Below, piece after piece: positions 12,645-25,079 of a stretch of 64,000 nucleotides of DNA. Under the pieces are notes generated by a model, which saw only the letters and a program-made list of their open reading frames with translations, was not told the origin of the DNA and made no database searches. How positions within the stretch are numbered: the first letter of the stretch is position 1; each line of letters begins with the position of its first letter. The stretch is from Diatrype stigma (Eukaryota; Ascomycota; Sordariomycetes; Xylariales; Diatrypaceae), in the NCBI GenBank assembly GCA_022225965.2, contig JAKJXP020000017.1, positions 1-64,000 on the forward strand, in the 5' to 3' direction. Made by a program: the position numbers and the translations under genes.

Positions 12645-13235
12645 AATTATAAATGCTGCCCGATTAAAAGTTTTAATAACGGGCTAATGCATATAAGCAA
12701 AATGTAAAGGGTTAATATTGCTTTAAACTACTTATATATGCGGCGGCATATTCGATAAAGCGTTTTAATAACGGGCTAATGCCCGATTAGAAGTTTTAAT
12801 AACGGGCTAATGCATATAAGCAATATGCAACGGAAAAGCATAAATTTAAGCGGCATACAGCGAGGCGCCTATCGGATTGGAAGTTTTAATAACGCCTTAA
12901 TGCCTAATTAGGAGTTTTGGTAACGGGTTAATGCATATAAGCAGAATGCAAAGAATTAATATTGCTTTAAACCACCTATATACGCGGCGGCATATTCGGT
13001 AAAGCGTTTTAGTAACGGGCTAATGCCTAATTAGGAGTTTTAATAACGGGCTAATGCATATAAGCAATATATAACGGGAAAGCATAAATTTAAGCGGCAT
13101 ATAACGGGACGCCTGCCAAATTAAGAGTTTTAATAACGCCTTAATGCTTAATTAAAAGTTTTAATAACGCCTTAGCGCCTAATTCGGCAGTACCTATATG
13201 TATCGAGAATTTAATCTTAAGCATTAATTTACGAC
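12645..13235 (+). repeat. Interspersed repeat rich in AACGGGCTAATGC units, copy 1
   Basis: Units such as AGTTTTAATAACGGGCTAATGC and ATTTAAGCGGCATA alternate through this block, which ends with CCTAATTCGGCAG, then ACCT-TATGTA and AAGCATTAATTTACGACTTAAT. The same order and the same end are found at 14,990-15,397. This is a higher-order repeat of unknown origin. Confidence 0.65.
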
Positions 13236-14989
13236 TTAATTACGATTATTATCTTATTATTAATTAAATTTAACGTAATATGTTTTATTTAAATAATTTC
13301 TTTTAATATAAATTTAAAGCTTTAATTAATGCTTTTAATTATAACTTTTCGCGTTTTATTATTATAATAATCGTTTTTAATATTATTAAAAACTTTAAAC
13401 GTTATTAAAATATAATCGTAATAATTATATTAATTTAAGTTATTTTATTTTATTATAAGAATTATTTAAGGCTTTTTATTATTATAAATATATTAAAGCT
13501 TTTATATACGTATTATAAGTATATTATAATCGCATTACGAATTATCTTTTTATTAAATCGTTTAATTATATTAATATATGCCTTTATTTTATTTTAATAT
13601 ACGTTTTTAATTATATTACGTATTTTTTTTAAATTTATATATTTCTTACGTTAGTTTTTATTTAAACGTTATGCATTTAAGGTTATATTAAGACAATATT
13701 AATTTTAAATATTATTAATAACTTTTTTATTTATTATTATTATTATTTTCTTTATAACGTATACGTTATATAAATGCTATTAATATATTATTAAAGTAAT
13801 ATAATATCGTAAATTTAAATTTTAATATTAAATTAATAATATTTATAAGTTTTAATTAAAAATTATTAATTCGAATATGTATTTTAAAAATAACTATAAA
13901 AATTTAATTTCGATATTACGTTTTAAAAAAAAGCCTTTTAATATTATATAAATATATTAATATTAACGATATTAAATTAAAAATATCGATATAATAATAA
14001 TTATTAATTACGAATTATTAAAAATACTTAATATTTAAATTAAATAATTAATTCGTATATTATATTTTAAAATAACGATTATATTATTAAGTTAATAAGT
14101 TAAAAGGTTTTATATTATTTTAAAAATCATAAGTTAATATATTTTAAAAATATTTATAATAAATATAAATTATTAAATATAACGTAATAAGTATATAATA
14201 ACGATAAGAAATATTAACGTTTTCGTTAATAATATTTAACGAAATAATATAAAAGCTTTTAAAGTTATTTCGTTATAATTAATAATTATAAAACAATTTT
14301 TTTACATTTATTAAGTAATTATATAATATTATATATTTTTTTAACTTAATTTTAAAAGCCGTTATAATAAGGTTTAAATACGAATTAATTTTCTTACTTT
14401 AAATAAATAAGTATTATTATATATTTCGAAATTATAATTACATTATTAAATTAATAAATTAAAAGATTTAATTTTATTATAAAAGTTATAAATTAATACC
14501 TTATTTAATTATATATAATAAATAGAAATTCTTAAGTTATATATTTAATAATTACATCTTTTATATTTATTAACGTTAAAAAATACGAATTTTATTACGA
14601 TAAGCTTTAAAACGTAATTAATTATTTTTTTAATAATACGTATAATTTAAAAAAAGCCTTATAAAAACTTAATTATAAAATAAATATAACGAAATAAATT
14701 TATTTTATATATAATATATAATACGTAAATGAAAAATATTTAAATAAAATCGTTATTATTTATTTTAAAAAACTAACTTTAATAATAATAATAATAATAA
14801 ATTTAATGCATTAAATTAAGAAATATAAATATAATTATATTAATAAAGTATTTTAATTACGCTTTAATATTTAATTAAAATATGTAATGTTTTTAAATTA
14901 ATATATATACAGTATTATAACGTAATATCGATTTAAATAATAAAAACAATTATTAAAAGATTTAATAATACGTTAATATATTTAAATAA
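13236..14989. other. Extremely AT-rich insert between two related repeats
   Basis: This 1.75-kb stretch has visibly fewer CpG than the DNA on either side and no repeat units. It lies between the two copies of the AACGGGCTAATGC-type repeat. It resembles in texture 46,990-49,260 and 51,460-52,392. It may be an inserted element mutated to near exhaustion; no frame is readable. Confidence 0.4.
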
Positions 14990-15397
14990 TTTATAACGTA
15001 AAAGTATAAATTTAAGCGACATATAACGGAAAAGCATGCATTTAAGCGGCATACGACGAAGCGTATATGAATTTAAGTAGCATATAACGAAGCGGTTATT
15101 AAATTAAGAGTTTTAATAACGCCTTAGTGCCCGATTCGGAGTTTTAATGACGCGTTAGTGCATTTAAGCAGTGTGTAGCTAAAAAGTATAAATTTAAGCG
15201 GCGTATAACGGGAACTATATATACTTAAGCGGCGTATAACGAGGAAAGTATAAATTTAACCAGCGTATAACGAGGCGGCTACCGAATTAAGAGTTTTAAT
15301 AACGCCTTAGTGCCCGATCGGGGTTTTGGTAACGCCCTAGCGCCTAATTCGGCAGCACCTGTATGTACTAAGAACCTAACCTTAAGCATTAATTTAC
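14990..15397 (+). repeat. Interspersed repeat rich in AACGGGCTAATGC units, copy 2
   Basis: A shorter copy of the block at 12,645-13,235, with ATTTAAGCGGCATA, AAGAGTTTTAATAACGCC and the same terminal CCTAATTCGGCAGCACCT ... GCATTAATTTACGACTTAAT. It runs directly into a 5'-truncated copy of the composite subtelomeric repeat. Confidence 0.65.
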
Positions 15398-16261
15398 GAC
15401 TTAATATGGTTTAATTAGCCGCATAATAATAATCGTACGAATAAATAAGCTAATAAATTAGCCCTATTTAATTATAATGGTTTATAATAATAAGCCATTA
15501 AGTTAATAACGCATTAACGGTCGTTTATATTAAAAAGTTATAAAGCTAGTTTTATATAAATATAATGATTTATAATAATAAACTTTAAAATTAATTACGT
15601 ATTAATACTTATTCTTATTAATAAGCATTAAGTTAATTACGTAATAAAGGTTATTTATAATAAAAACCGAATACATTATTTACGTAATAAAGATTATTCG
15701 TAATAAAACGCCGATATGTTAATTAAATATTAAAGATTAATCGTAATAATAAGCTAATAAATTAATTAAGCATTATTAATCGTTTATATTAATAAGCATT
15801 AAGTTAATTAAACATTAACGGTTATTCGTATTAAAAAGCGTTAAATTAGCCGCGTATTAATAATCGTTCGTATTAATAAGCATTAAATTAGCCGCATATT
15901 AATAATCGTTTGTATTAAATAAATTAACTACATATTAATAATCGTTCGTATTAAAAAAAACAGCCGCGTATTAATAATTAATTGCATTAATAAGCATTAA
16001 ATTAATCGCGTATTAATAATCGTTCGCATTAAATACGTTAATCGGACATTAATAATCGTTCGTATTAATAAGTATTAAATTAGTCGCATATTAATAATCG
16101 TTCGCATTAAATAAGTTAATTGCGTATTAATAATTAATCGTATTAATAAACATTAAATTAACCGCGTATTAATAATTATTCGTATTAAAAAGATTAACCG
16201 CGTATTAATAATTAACTTTATTAATAAGTATTAAATTAATCGCGTATTAATGGTTAATCTT
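15398..16261 (+). repeat. Composite subtelomeric repeat, copy 3 (5'-truncated, split by copia)
   Basis: This aligns with copy 1 from about 4,782 onward (AATCGTACGAATAAATAAG, then the minisatellite body). A copia element interrupts it at 16,261/16,262; the array resumes at 22,382 and ends near 22,570 with the same tail as copy 1. Confidence 0.7.
16257..16261 (+). repeat. Target-site duplication of copia element (left)
   Basis: ATCTT immediately precedes the left LTR and is repeated immediately after the right LTR (22,382-22,386). A 5-bp duplication is what a retroviral-type integrase produces. Confidence 0.75.
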
Positions 16262-16446
16262 TAATGGTTGTATTTCAACGCGTTGGTACGCGTTGCCATT
16301 ATATAAGCAAGTTAGTCCTATATAACTATAGGCTTCCGTTAGCAGTTCCTTAGATAGACTTTTTCTTATTTTAAACACTTTAATACATAACCGTTTTATT
16401 TAATTGTTATTTGCTTTCTTTAATTATACGTACGTATTTATTAATA
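16262..16446 (+). repeat. 5' LTR of copia element
   Basis: 185 bp from TAATGGTTGTATTTC to ACGTACGTATTTATTAATA. Compared with the 3' LTR there are about twenty differences, all transitions, and no indel. The terminal dinucleotides read TA...TA, as expected if canonical TG...CA ends were themselves hit by RIP. Confidence 0.85.
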
Positions 16447-19400
16447 TTAATTAATATTATTAAATATTAGCAATATAAATTAATAAAATGGAAAAGTTAT
16501 TATTACGATATTAAAGATATTATAATAATATTATAATTCCTTTTTACTTTTATATGCTTATATTTCGAATCTTATCTTTATCGTTATTTTTATTAATAGC
16601 TATATCGAAATATAAATAAGCCGAAACTTCGGCCTAAGGTCCTATTAATAATATATAGGCAGGCCCTTTTAATAATCCTTTAAGAATCGACCTTATTATT
16701 TTAAAAATTTAAATACGGCTGTTTAAATTAATTTTTATTATTACGAATCGTTCATTAGCGATGCTTAATTATTTTAATCCGATAATAATTAATTAAGAAA
16801 AATTCGATCCGGATATAATAAATTACCGTTAAAAGTTAATATAGGTACTAATAATGCTAATCGATTTCGAAAATATAAATTCGAGCATTTTTAACGTCCG
16901 AATATCCGAAAAGACGTTCGAAAATTATTAGAACCGGCTATAAGGCTTTATAATAAGAGATTTTAAAATAATGCCATTTTTGTTACGGATTAATTTAAGG
17001 AATGCATTTATGCAATAAAGGATTTACGTTAATAAAGGCAACGCCAAGTTTAATAAGGCTTTTGCCGATTTCGTTATTACGAAAATATTTCCCATTTGGA
17101 ACATAAAAAAATTAAAAACAATTAAAGCTAAATGGCTTAATATATTAGCATGGAAAACGTTAATAATCGAAATCGATTAAGGGATTATGTATTTCCCGGA
17201 ACGCCTTTAAAATTAAATCCGTTCCCGGTTATTATATATATCAATAAACGAATTGCTTAATTCCTTTTTATTTTATAATCCGTTTTTGTTGCGCCGCTTT
17301 ATATTTTAAACCTAATTTCAATTCGATCCGAACCAATAGTTCCTTTTTGGAGCTTTCGATGCTTAAGGCTTTTAAGAATTACTAATTGGGTTTAAAAAAA
17401 ACTTTAACCATTCGGATTAACGCCTTAATTTCCGTACCAATTAACGTTTAGGCTTACGCGTCGATTTTCGCTTTAACCTTTACCTTAATCGATAGTAATC
17501 GCTCCCGCCGTTTTAGGAATATTATAGCTAATCATTTCCGGAATATCCAATCCAATTAAGGTATTTTCTAATAGGATTTCTTCCGTATCTTGGTTATTTA
17601 TATATGGATTATAATACGGCATATAATTTATGGGCCCTTTATATGTTAAAGCAAAGGAATCCGTATATGCCGCCGTATCCGATAATCGAAGCGAACGACT
17701 TAATTAAAGGAATTATGTCCTTTTTAGGATAATCCCAAACTGGATTTTTATCCGATTAATAATTAAACCCTTTTTCCGGACGTCCAAATGGAAAATAAGG
17801 GCCATTCGGTCCCCTAGGTTCTTTAAAACTATTAAGAGGCTCCGGTTTTTTTTTTCCAATAATACCATCGCTTATGTTAAAATTAATTTCCATGCCGGTC
17901 GGTAATTAGATTTAGTTAATATATTATAATATTCCGCCGGTACGAATTTAAAATGAAATGTATTTATTAACCATTATCGGATATTTCAAAAAAGCCTGGA
18001 ATAAAAAGAATAATTATATAAAAAAAGTATATAACATTTTCGAAAATAAGTTCAGATTTTTTTTAAATGTTTGTTATATTACGGATATTCGTTAAATCCA
18101 GTTTTACGCCGTATTTTTAATTATTTTATTAAGACGAACTGTTATTTATTTTTTACATAATGTATCCCGTTATTAATGCTTTACCGATATATATTTCATT
18201 ATGAAACGCTATTTTAATACGGAACAAAATAAGATTTAATATTACCTTAATTAAATTTCGATTATTTTTTTTAAAACCAAGGCCGATAAAAACAACCAAA
18301 GCAAGTTAAATTTAAAGGTTTTTTAGGCCATATTCGATAAATTTTCTTTATGCCAAAAAGCATTAAGACCCGATTTTAAAAGGAAGCAATAACTTATTGC
18401 CGCAATTTATCGTATATGCCGCAATGTATCTTAATTTTAATATGCCTTTTTTAAACCTTTTATTAGGTTTAAAAATATGGCTAATAAATTTTATATATCC
18501 ATCGGTATTTATAAAAACCTTAAAAATATATTGCGGCAATACTTAATTAATAAAAATAATAATAACGACGACGATAAAAAACTTGGTTAATATTACGTCG
18601 ACCGCAAATATTATCGCAATAATCGAAAAGGCCGGTATAATAACGATAAGCGTTTAATTTGCATATGAAAACGTAAGTATTGGATATATAAAAAAAAAGG
18701 CTGCTAATTTATTAAATATACCGAAAAGGAACAAAAGAACGCTCGTATTTAATAAAGGAACCGCAAAAAAGGCCGAAAAAATAATTACGTTATTTTTTTG
18801 GCCGAATACGAAGGAATTAACGATACGGAATTAAAATTTAATAAGGAATACGATAATATCTTTTCGAATTATGAATTTAACGATAATTAATAAATAACCG
18901 CCGCATGTTTTTCCGATTAAGCCTATTATTATTACGTAATTACGTTTCCTTTTATTAAATAACTTAAGTTCGATATTACCTTTATTTTTAACCGATACGC
19001 TAAATATATTTTTTAAGGGATCATATTAAATATAAATGTAATACGAATTTCGATTATTAGTAAAGGCCAGTATTTTGCCTTAATTAAGGAATTTTCCGAT
19101 CGTTCTATATTACTTAATAAGGATTGCGCCGGAAAAGCCAATATCCGCTTTAAAAACGGACCATTTATGAAGTTATTCGGAATAATTATTATTAATATAC
19201 CTTTTAAATAGGTTAATTTTTATATAATAAAAATCGATATCCCGTTTTTGTTATTACTTAAGAATATGGATTAATTTAACGTATATCTTAATAACGTTAT
19301 TAACCAATTAATTTATAAAAATGATATTACGGTTTTTATTAACCGAAAATAAAGACATTCATGGTTTTATTTTAATAACATAATCTTTTTTACGGAAATA

Positions 19401-22196
19401 AAGCTACGTCGTTTACATATCTGCTTTGGCCATTTTTTCGTCGCTAAATTCCAAAATTTATTAAAAAAAGCAGGATACGATATTAATCCAAAGGACATTA
19501 AGGAAATTAATAAGTTTTATTATTATTGCTAAGTTAAAAAAAAGGCCTTTTAACGGTTTAAGTTTATCTTTAAGGATCCGGATTTAAATTTTAATTACGA
19601 GGTTATCGTAAATATTATGTATTTCGATAAACGTTTCGTTTTTCATATTATCGATACGGCTATAAGTTTTTAAGTAATACGGTTTATGGCTAATATATTA
19701 ATAAAGGAAACTTGGAAAGCCTTTAAGCTTTATTGGATCGATATTTATTTAGGACTTCCTAATGTTTTTATTTATAACGCCGGTATTAATTTCGATAATA
19801 CCGAATTCCGGAATAAAGCTTAATTTGCCGGTATTACGTATAAATAGGTTTTAATAAAAGCCTATTAATTTATTAACAAGATTAAAAAATATTACGAACC
19901 CATTTAACGAACGTATGAAATTATTTTTAAAAAAATATAAAGCTTACGCGCATTCCGTTTATAAATGGCCGTTAAGGCTATTAATAATATAACAAATCCA
20001 GATAGTTTCGTATTTATTTTGTTGGTTTTTAGGGCCTATTCGAAAATAAACATGGACTCGCCGCTTATGCCGTTTCAAATCCAAAGGGCAGTCGTAATCC
20101 AAAAAGCAATGGCCGAAATTAAAAGGATTAAGGCCTAGCGTTTAATTCGGGACGCATTAAATACTAAAAACGGCCTTAATATCCAGAAAACGTTATTCAT
20201 ATTATTATCTTTCGGTAACGAAATACTTATGTATTACAAAAAAGGCGAATAATAAGGTTTATACAAAATTATTGCCGTTATTAATAAGGACGTTATAATC
20301 GCCTCGAATATATCCGGAAGGACCTTTACGTTTAGAAGTTCGCATATTAAGCCATATATATAACCTAAGAATAATACGAAGCTACCTTAGGACCTAAAAA
20401 TCGAATTGCCTAATTTAGGACCAGGCTTTAATTTAACGGATTACGATATTATTCCGGAAAAAAACTTAGATATGTTATTTTTTAACGCAACATATTTCAA
20501 CGTAAAAGAAAAATACGACCGAGTTTTAATAATTAAGCTGCAAGCAAAAAGAAAAATCGTAATTCCTAACAAATCCTATGAAACTTCGGATATAAAGAAA
20601 TTAAATGCCTTATTCGAAAATGGCATATTATAACCGGTTATTTATAATAAAACCATTTATTAAAAGGTTATTATTTTTAAGTTCCGGATAATCCGCAAAA
20701 TTAAAGGAAAGAATATATTAGGCCTTTACGAAAAGTCCCGACTGGTCGTTTAAGGATATGGAAATCCCGATAAAGATTTTATTATAATTTATGTCCTTAT
20801 TATTTAAAAGGCAAGTTAACGATTAATTATGGCTTTAATATTTATATTATAATACTAAAGCATAAAGGTTATAATTCGAAATATTACGATGGCTTATATG
20901 TAATCGAAAACGCCTATAAAACGTATCATTTTTATACGATTATTATCGGAATTAAAAAATAAATATTCCGAAGGAACGATGTTGCATATTATAAAATTAC
21001 TATACGGATTGGCCGAATTAGGAACATACTAATTCGAAACCTATTTTTGCCATTACCAATAAAAACTATATATAAATCCTTTATTATTTAATCCATGCCT
21101 ATTAATAATTCGTACCGAATAATTATTCGGCATAACGGGCCTTCAAATTAACGATATTTTTAACATTAATACGATAAACTTTATAAAAAAAAATAAAACA
21201 TTAATTAAGGCCAATATTAAAACGCGTTCGTAAAAAGTCCTAAAAAACGGAACTATAAAAGACTTTAATAATTTACGCTTAATTATTTATTTAGAAAGAA
21301 ATGGCCTTTTAACGATCCAAAAGGGACAAATTAAACAATTAGCATTACTTAATCCCAAAATATCGGACATGCTTAAGAAATACGTCGAATAAAAAGCCCG
21401 AAAAGCTTATATTTTTTTTATTTGCCAATCCGAAACAGCCTTTAATTATTTTACGGCTATCCAATATATAAAGCCTAGCCTTAAAAAGGTTAAATTATTA
21501 AACGCCCGAATTTAATAGCAAATAAACAATAAGAATTGCGGATTTAATTATATTTAGCTGAATCTTTAGGATTTTCGATTATATATTTTCGTCGATGGAT
21601 TTTTTGCGAATAACAAAAACCTAAACTTATAAATTAAGTACGTTATTGTATTTAAAAACGAAAAGTTTACGTTTCAAACTAATAAGCTTACCGTTATTAA
21701 CAATATTATTTATTAGTCGTTTATTAAATGCAAAAAAATAATTCGAAACGTTTTCGTTAGCGAAATTTATGGCATAATGCAAGGCTTTAACGTCGGATAT
21801 ATTATTTATCGCATTATTAATACGATCCTAAAACGTTTAATTTTTTTCCGCGTTCCGTTTATCCTTTATACGGATTCTTTTTTTTTATACCAATACTTAA
21901 TATAAATAAAAAGCATTAACGAAAAGCGATTAATAATTAATTTCATGGCCTTTCGTTAATCGTATAAAAATAAGAAGATAAATAAAATCCAATAAATCCA
22001 TAACAGCTGCAATCCGGCTAACGCTATAACAAAGGCGTTTTCTAATAAGTCGATAAAGTCGTTAATTAATTATAACGAAGTTAATATAAAATTAAAAGAA
22101 TAAATAAAAAGGGAATAATAATTTAAAGAATGGAAAATTATATAATTAGGTCGACGGTACAGTTCGCGATTAAATCGCAAAAGAAAATAAAATAAG

Positions 22197-22381
22197 TAAT
22201 GGTTATATTCTAACGCGCTGGTACGCGTTGCTATTATGTAAGCAAGTTAGTTCTATATAACTGCAGGCTTCCGCCAGTAATTTCTTAAATAAACTTCTTT
22301 TTACCTTAAATACTTTAATACATAACCGTTTTATTCAATTGTTATTTGCTTTCTTTAATTATACGTACGTATTTATTAATA
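22197..22381 (+). repeat. 3' LTR of copia element
   Basis: 185 bp, aligned end to end with the 5' LTR without gaps, preceded by a purine-rich tract at about 22,178-22,196 and followed by the ATCTT target duplication. Confidence 0.85.
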
Positions 22382-22689
22382 ATCTTATTAATAAGCATTA
22401 AGTTAATTGCGTATTAATGTTTAATTACATTAATAAGCGTTAAGTTAATCGCGTATTAATAATTAATCGCATTAATAAGCGTTAAGTTAATCGCGCTTAA
22501 ATGTAATTAACCTTTACATATAATTAACCTACTTAGGTTAATTTAAGTCTTAAGGGTTAAGTAATTAATTACGTATTAATTAATTACGTATTAATAATTA
22601 ACCGCGTATTAATAATTAATCGTACTTAAATGTAATTAATTTCCGTATATAATTAACCTGCTTAAATTAACTTAAGTTTTAGAAATTAA
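22382..22689 (+). repeat. Tail of subtelomeric repeat copy 3 and a partial array
   Basis: The minisatellite interrupted by copia resumes here and ends at about 22,570 with the copy-1 tail (TAATTAACCT...TTAAGTCTTAAGGGTTAAG). A second short fragment of the same tail follows (22,571-22,685), joined to the head of copy 2. Confidence 0.65.
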
Positions 22690-22913
22690 AATTAATATCT
22701 TTTATATAAACGAAAAGCAAAACTTAAATATATCGGCATCGGCTATATAGCCGAAACCAATAAAAGTAATTAAAAAAAACTTATAATTGCAATAACGCAC
22801 TTCTTATATAACGGCAATAATGGATTATTTAATTATAAAAGAAATTATTATTAATATATATAATATAAAATAATATATTACGAAAGTTTAATTATAATTA
22901 TATTACGTTTTAT
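22690..22913 (+). repeat. Composite subtelomeric repeat, copy 2, left part
   Basis: The head (TATATCGGCATCGGCTATAT at about 22,720) aligns with 4,020-4,240 of copy 1 up to the TTAT at 22,913. The continuation of the repeat is found at 33,042, so the DNA between is an insertion. Confidence 0.75.
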
Positions 22914-23014
22914 TCTAATTGGAGGTTATTTTGTAAAGGTAATATAATACGGAAATTATATCCAGAAATTTAGGCTTAGGAAATACTTCGAGCGTTTTCG
23001 CTTATAATTGGTCG
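22914..23014 (+). repeat. 5' terminal inverted repeat of Helitron copy 1
   Basis: About 101 bp beginning TCTAATTGGAGGTTATTTT and containing ATACGGAAATTATATCCAG. Its reverse complement occurs at 32,771-32,871 within the same element, and both versions recur in copy 2 (36,716-36,815 and 46,556-46,658). A further copy lies alone at 48,021-48,125. Differences are almost all transitions. Confidence 0.85.
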
Positions 23015-23299
23015 GACCCGTTGCGTTCGCTTTAGCGATTGGTCGAGCCAGCTAGCTTCGTTTTGCCAGCCAATTAATCTTTATTCCTTATAAATATTAT
23101 ATATAAATAATAATAAAACCCATTTATTTTATACGTACGGCTAATAATATTATTACATTTCCGGATTTTATTTAAGTTTGTTTTAATTTGTTCGTAATTT
23201 ATTTCGATTTGTTTTAATTTGTTTATAGCTTTTTCGTAACTTGCCTTAATTTGTCCGCATATTTTATTATATTACTAAACCATTCCAGTTTTGTTTAGA

Positions 23300-23665
23300 A
23301 ATTTTTTTATTTTTTTTTGTAATTTATCCGCGGTATATTACGATTTTTTCATTTTTATTTGTAATTTATCCGCAATATATTACGACCTTTTTATTTTTAC
23401 CCGCAATTTATTCGTAATGCATTACGACCTTTTTATTTTTACCCGTAATTCATTCGTAATGCATTACGATTTTTTTATTTTTACCCGCAATTTATTCGTA
23501 ATATATTACGATTTTTTTATTTTTATCCGTAATTTATCCGTAATATATTACGGCCTTTTCGAGTTTTATATGCGACTTATTCGTAATGCGTTACGGCCTT
23601 TTCGAATTTTATACGCGACTTATTCGTAATGCGTTACGGTTTTTTCGAGTTTTATACGCGATTTA
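23300..23665 (+). repeat. 42-bp tandem array with a palindrome in each unit (Helitron copy 1)
   Basis: Eight or so 42-bp units. Each holds a 16-bp palindrome: TCGTAATGCATTACGA at 23,412 and 23,454, TCGTAATATATTACGA at 23,496 and CCGTAATATATTACGG at 23,538, exactly 42 bp apart. A frame of 112 codons stays open (23,291-23,629) only because 42 is a multiple of 3. The array lies just inside the 5' end of the Helitron and is conserved in copy 2, so it belongs to the element. A role as binding site or hairpin array is inference. Confidence 0.8.
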
Positions 23666-24013
23666 TGTATAACCTTTTTAAGTTTTATACGTAGCCTTTT
23701 CGTTATAATATAACGCATTATAGGTTTTTCGAAACTTATTTGCGGTTTATATATAACTTTTTCGAATTTTATTAATATAAATTATTTTATAAATTCCAAG
23801 ATTTGTTATATTTATTAATAATTTTAATTATTAAATTAATTTATTTATAAACGATATTTGCATATTTTTATTTAAAAATGCCTTTTTTGTCGTAATTACA
23901 TTTTATAAAACGTATATATGTTTATGTTTTTATTTCGAATTAGTATTAATTTTGTTTTATTATATAAGCATTTCATTTTTATACCGCGGTAAATAATCTT
24001 TTTCGTATTATTT

Positions 24014-24405
24014 TTGGATATGCGGTCTTTTAATTTCCTGGTTTTTTCCAGTTTGGTTTTTTCTAACCAGTTCCTTTTTAGCCAATTCCTTTTTAACCAG
24101 TTCCTTTCCAGCCAGTTCTTTTCTAGCCAGCTCCTATTTAGCCGGCTTTTTTCCAGCCAGTTTCTTTTTAGTTGGCTTCTTAATTTCTGGCTTCTTAATA
24201 GCCGGCTCTTTTCCAATTAATTCTTCTCTAATTAACTTCTTAACAGCTGGCTTTTTAATAAATAGCTTATTAATTTTTGGCTTATTAATTTCTGGCTTTT
24301 TAATAGCTGGCTTATTAGTTTTTGGATTTTTAGCAGCCAGCTTTTTAATTTTAATCCCTAGTTCATTTTTATTCGATTCCTTATTTTTTAGCAATTTAGC
24401 TACGC
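24014..24405 (-). pseudogene. Lys/Pro-rich repeat protein relic in Helitron copy 1
   Basis: On the minus strand the sequence reads as short repeats of the type IKKPEINKPKINK and LEKNWLKRNWL, 5-7 residues long, with a few stops. The mirrored position in Helitron copy 2 (45,190-45,610, plus strand) encodes the same kind of repeats, so the feature belongs to the element. It is transcribed opposite to the Rep/helicase frame if expressed. Basic KP repeats recall DNA-binding, histone-H1-like tails, but no family can be assigned, and it may be a minisatellite rather than a gene. Confidence 0.5.
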
Positions 24406-25079
24406 CATTTACTTAAATTTAATCGACGTCGCATAAATCTAACTTATAAAATGCTTAGTAATATGTATTATCGTAATAAATAGGTTTAAAATAACTTATT
24501 TCGTATAGTTGCCGTTCGTTTTAAATAGCATATTATTTAACGAAACCATTAATTGCGGCGACGTTATTAAAAAAAGCCGTCGTAAATTCCGATATTATTT
24601 AATTTACGAATTAAATTAGATTTTAATAACGATACGTTTTAATTAAGTTTAAAAAACAAATCGACATTATAAATTTTCTTTTAAATTTAACCTTATTTTA
24701 TTTTTAATTATTATTTGCTTTTTTTATTCTTTATTATTTTAAGTTTTTTAAATTTATTAATAAAATAATTTTCCAATTTAATATTACCAAAAATACGATT
24801 ATGCCAATATATTTAATTTATTTTTTTGCTATTTTTATTATTTTTTAATCCGATTATGGCATTATTTATTTTTCAATTACGTAATAAGCCGCGTAATAAA
24901 CCGCATAATCGTTCGCTTAATCGGATTATTCGAATTATTCGTACTTTTATTTCGATTAGTTATTACGTAACGCTTAAACGTATATTAACGTTAATATTAA
25001 AATTAATGCCATAATTTTTCCAGTTATAACATGCTAGTTTTAATCGTAATTTATAAGCTTCTTTCGATTTTTCGTTTTT

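Larger units (their letters stand above)
16262..22381 (+). mobile_element. Ty1/copia LTR retrotransposon, complete in structure, RIP-inactivated
   Basis: A 6,120-bp element with two 185-bp LTRs and a 5-bp target duplication, inserted in a minisatellite array. The internal frame is on the plus strand and full of stops. Readable landmarks follow the copia order: reverse transcriptase with the LQ-x-(N/D)D catalytic region at 21,129-21,155 and the preceding LLYGLAELGT segment (about 20,990), then a terminal RNase H-like domain starting VDGFFANNK at about 21,594. A purine-rich tract (AAAAGAAAATAAAATAAG) abuts the right LTR. The longest uninterrupted piece is a 75-codon frame at 20,406-20,633. Gag and integrase should lie in 16,450-20,400 but are not individually resolved. 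Confidence 0.85.

Noticed and set aside
23291..23629. 112-codon frame and regularly spaced repeats, considered as a gene or a CRISPR array
   Set aside because: The units are contiguous 42-bp tandem repeats without unique spacers, in a eukaryotic transposon; the open frame follows from the unit length.
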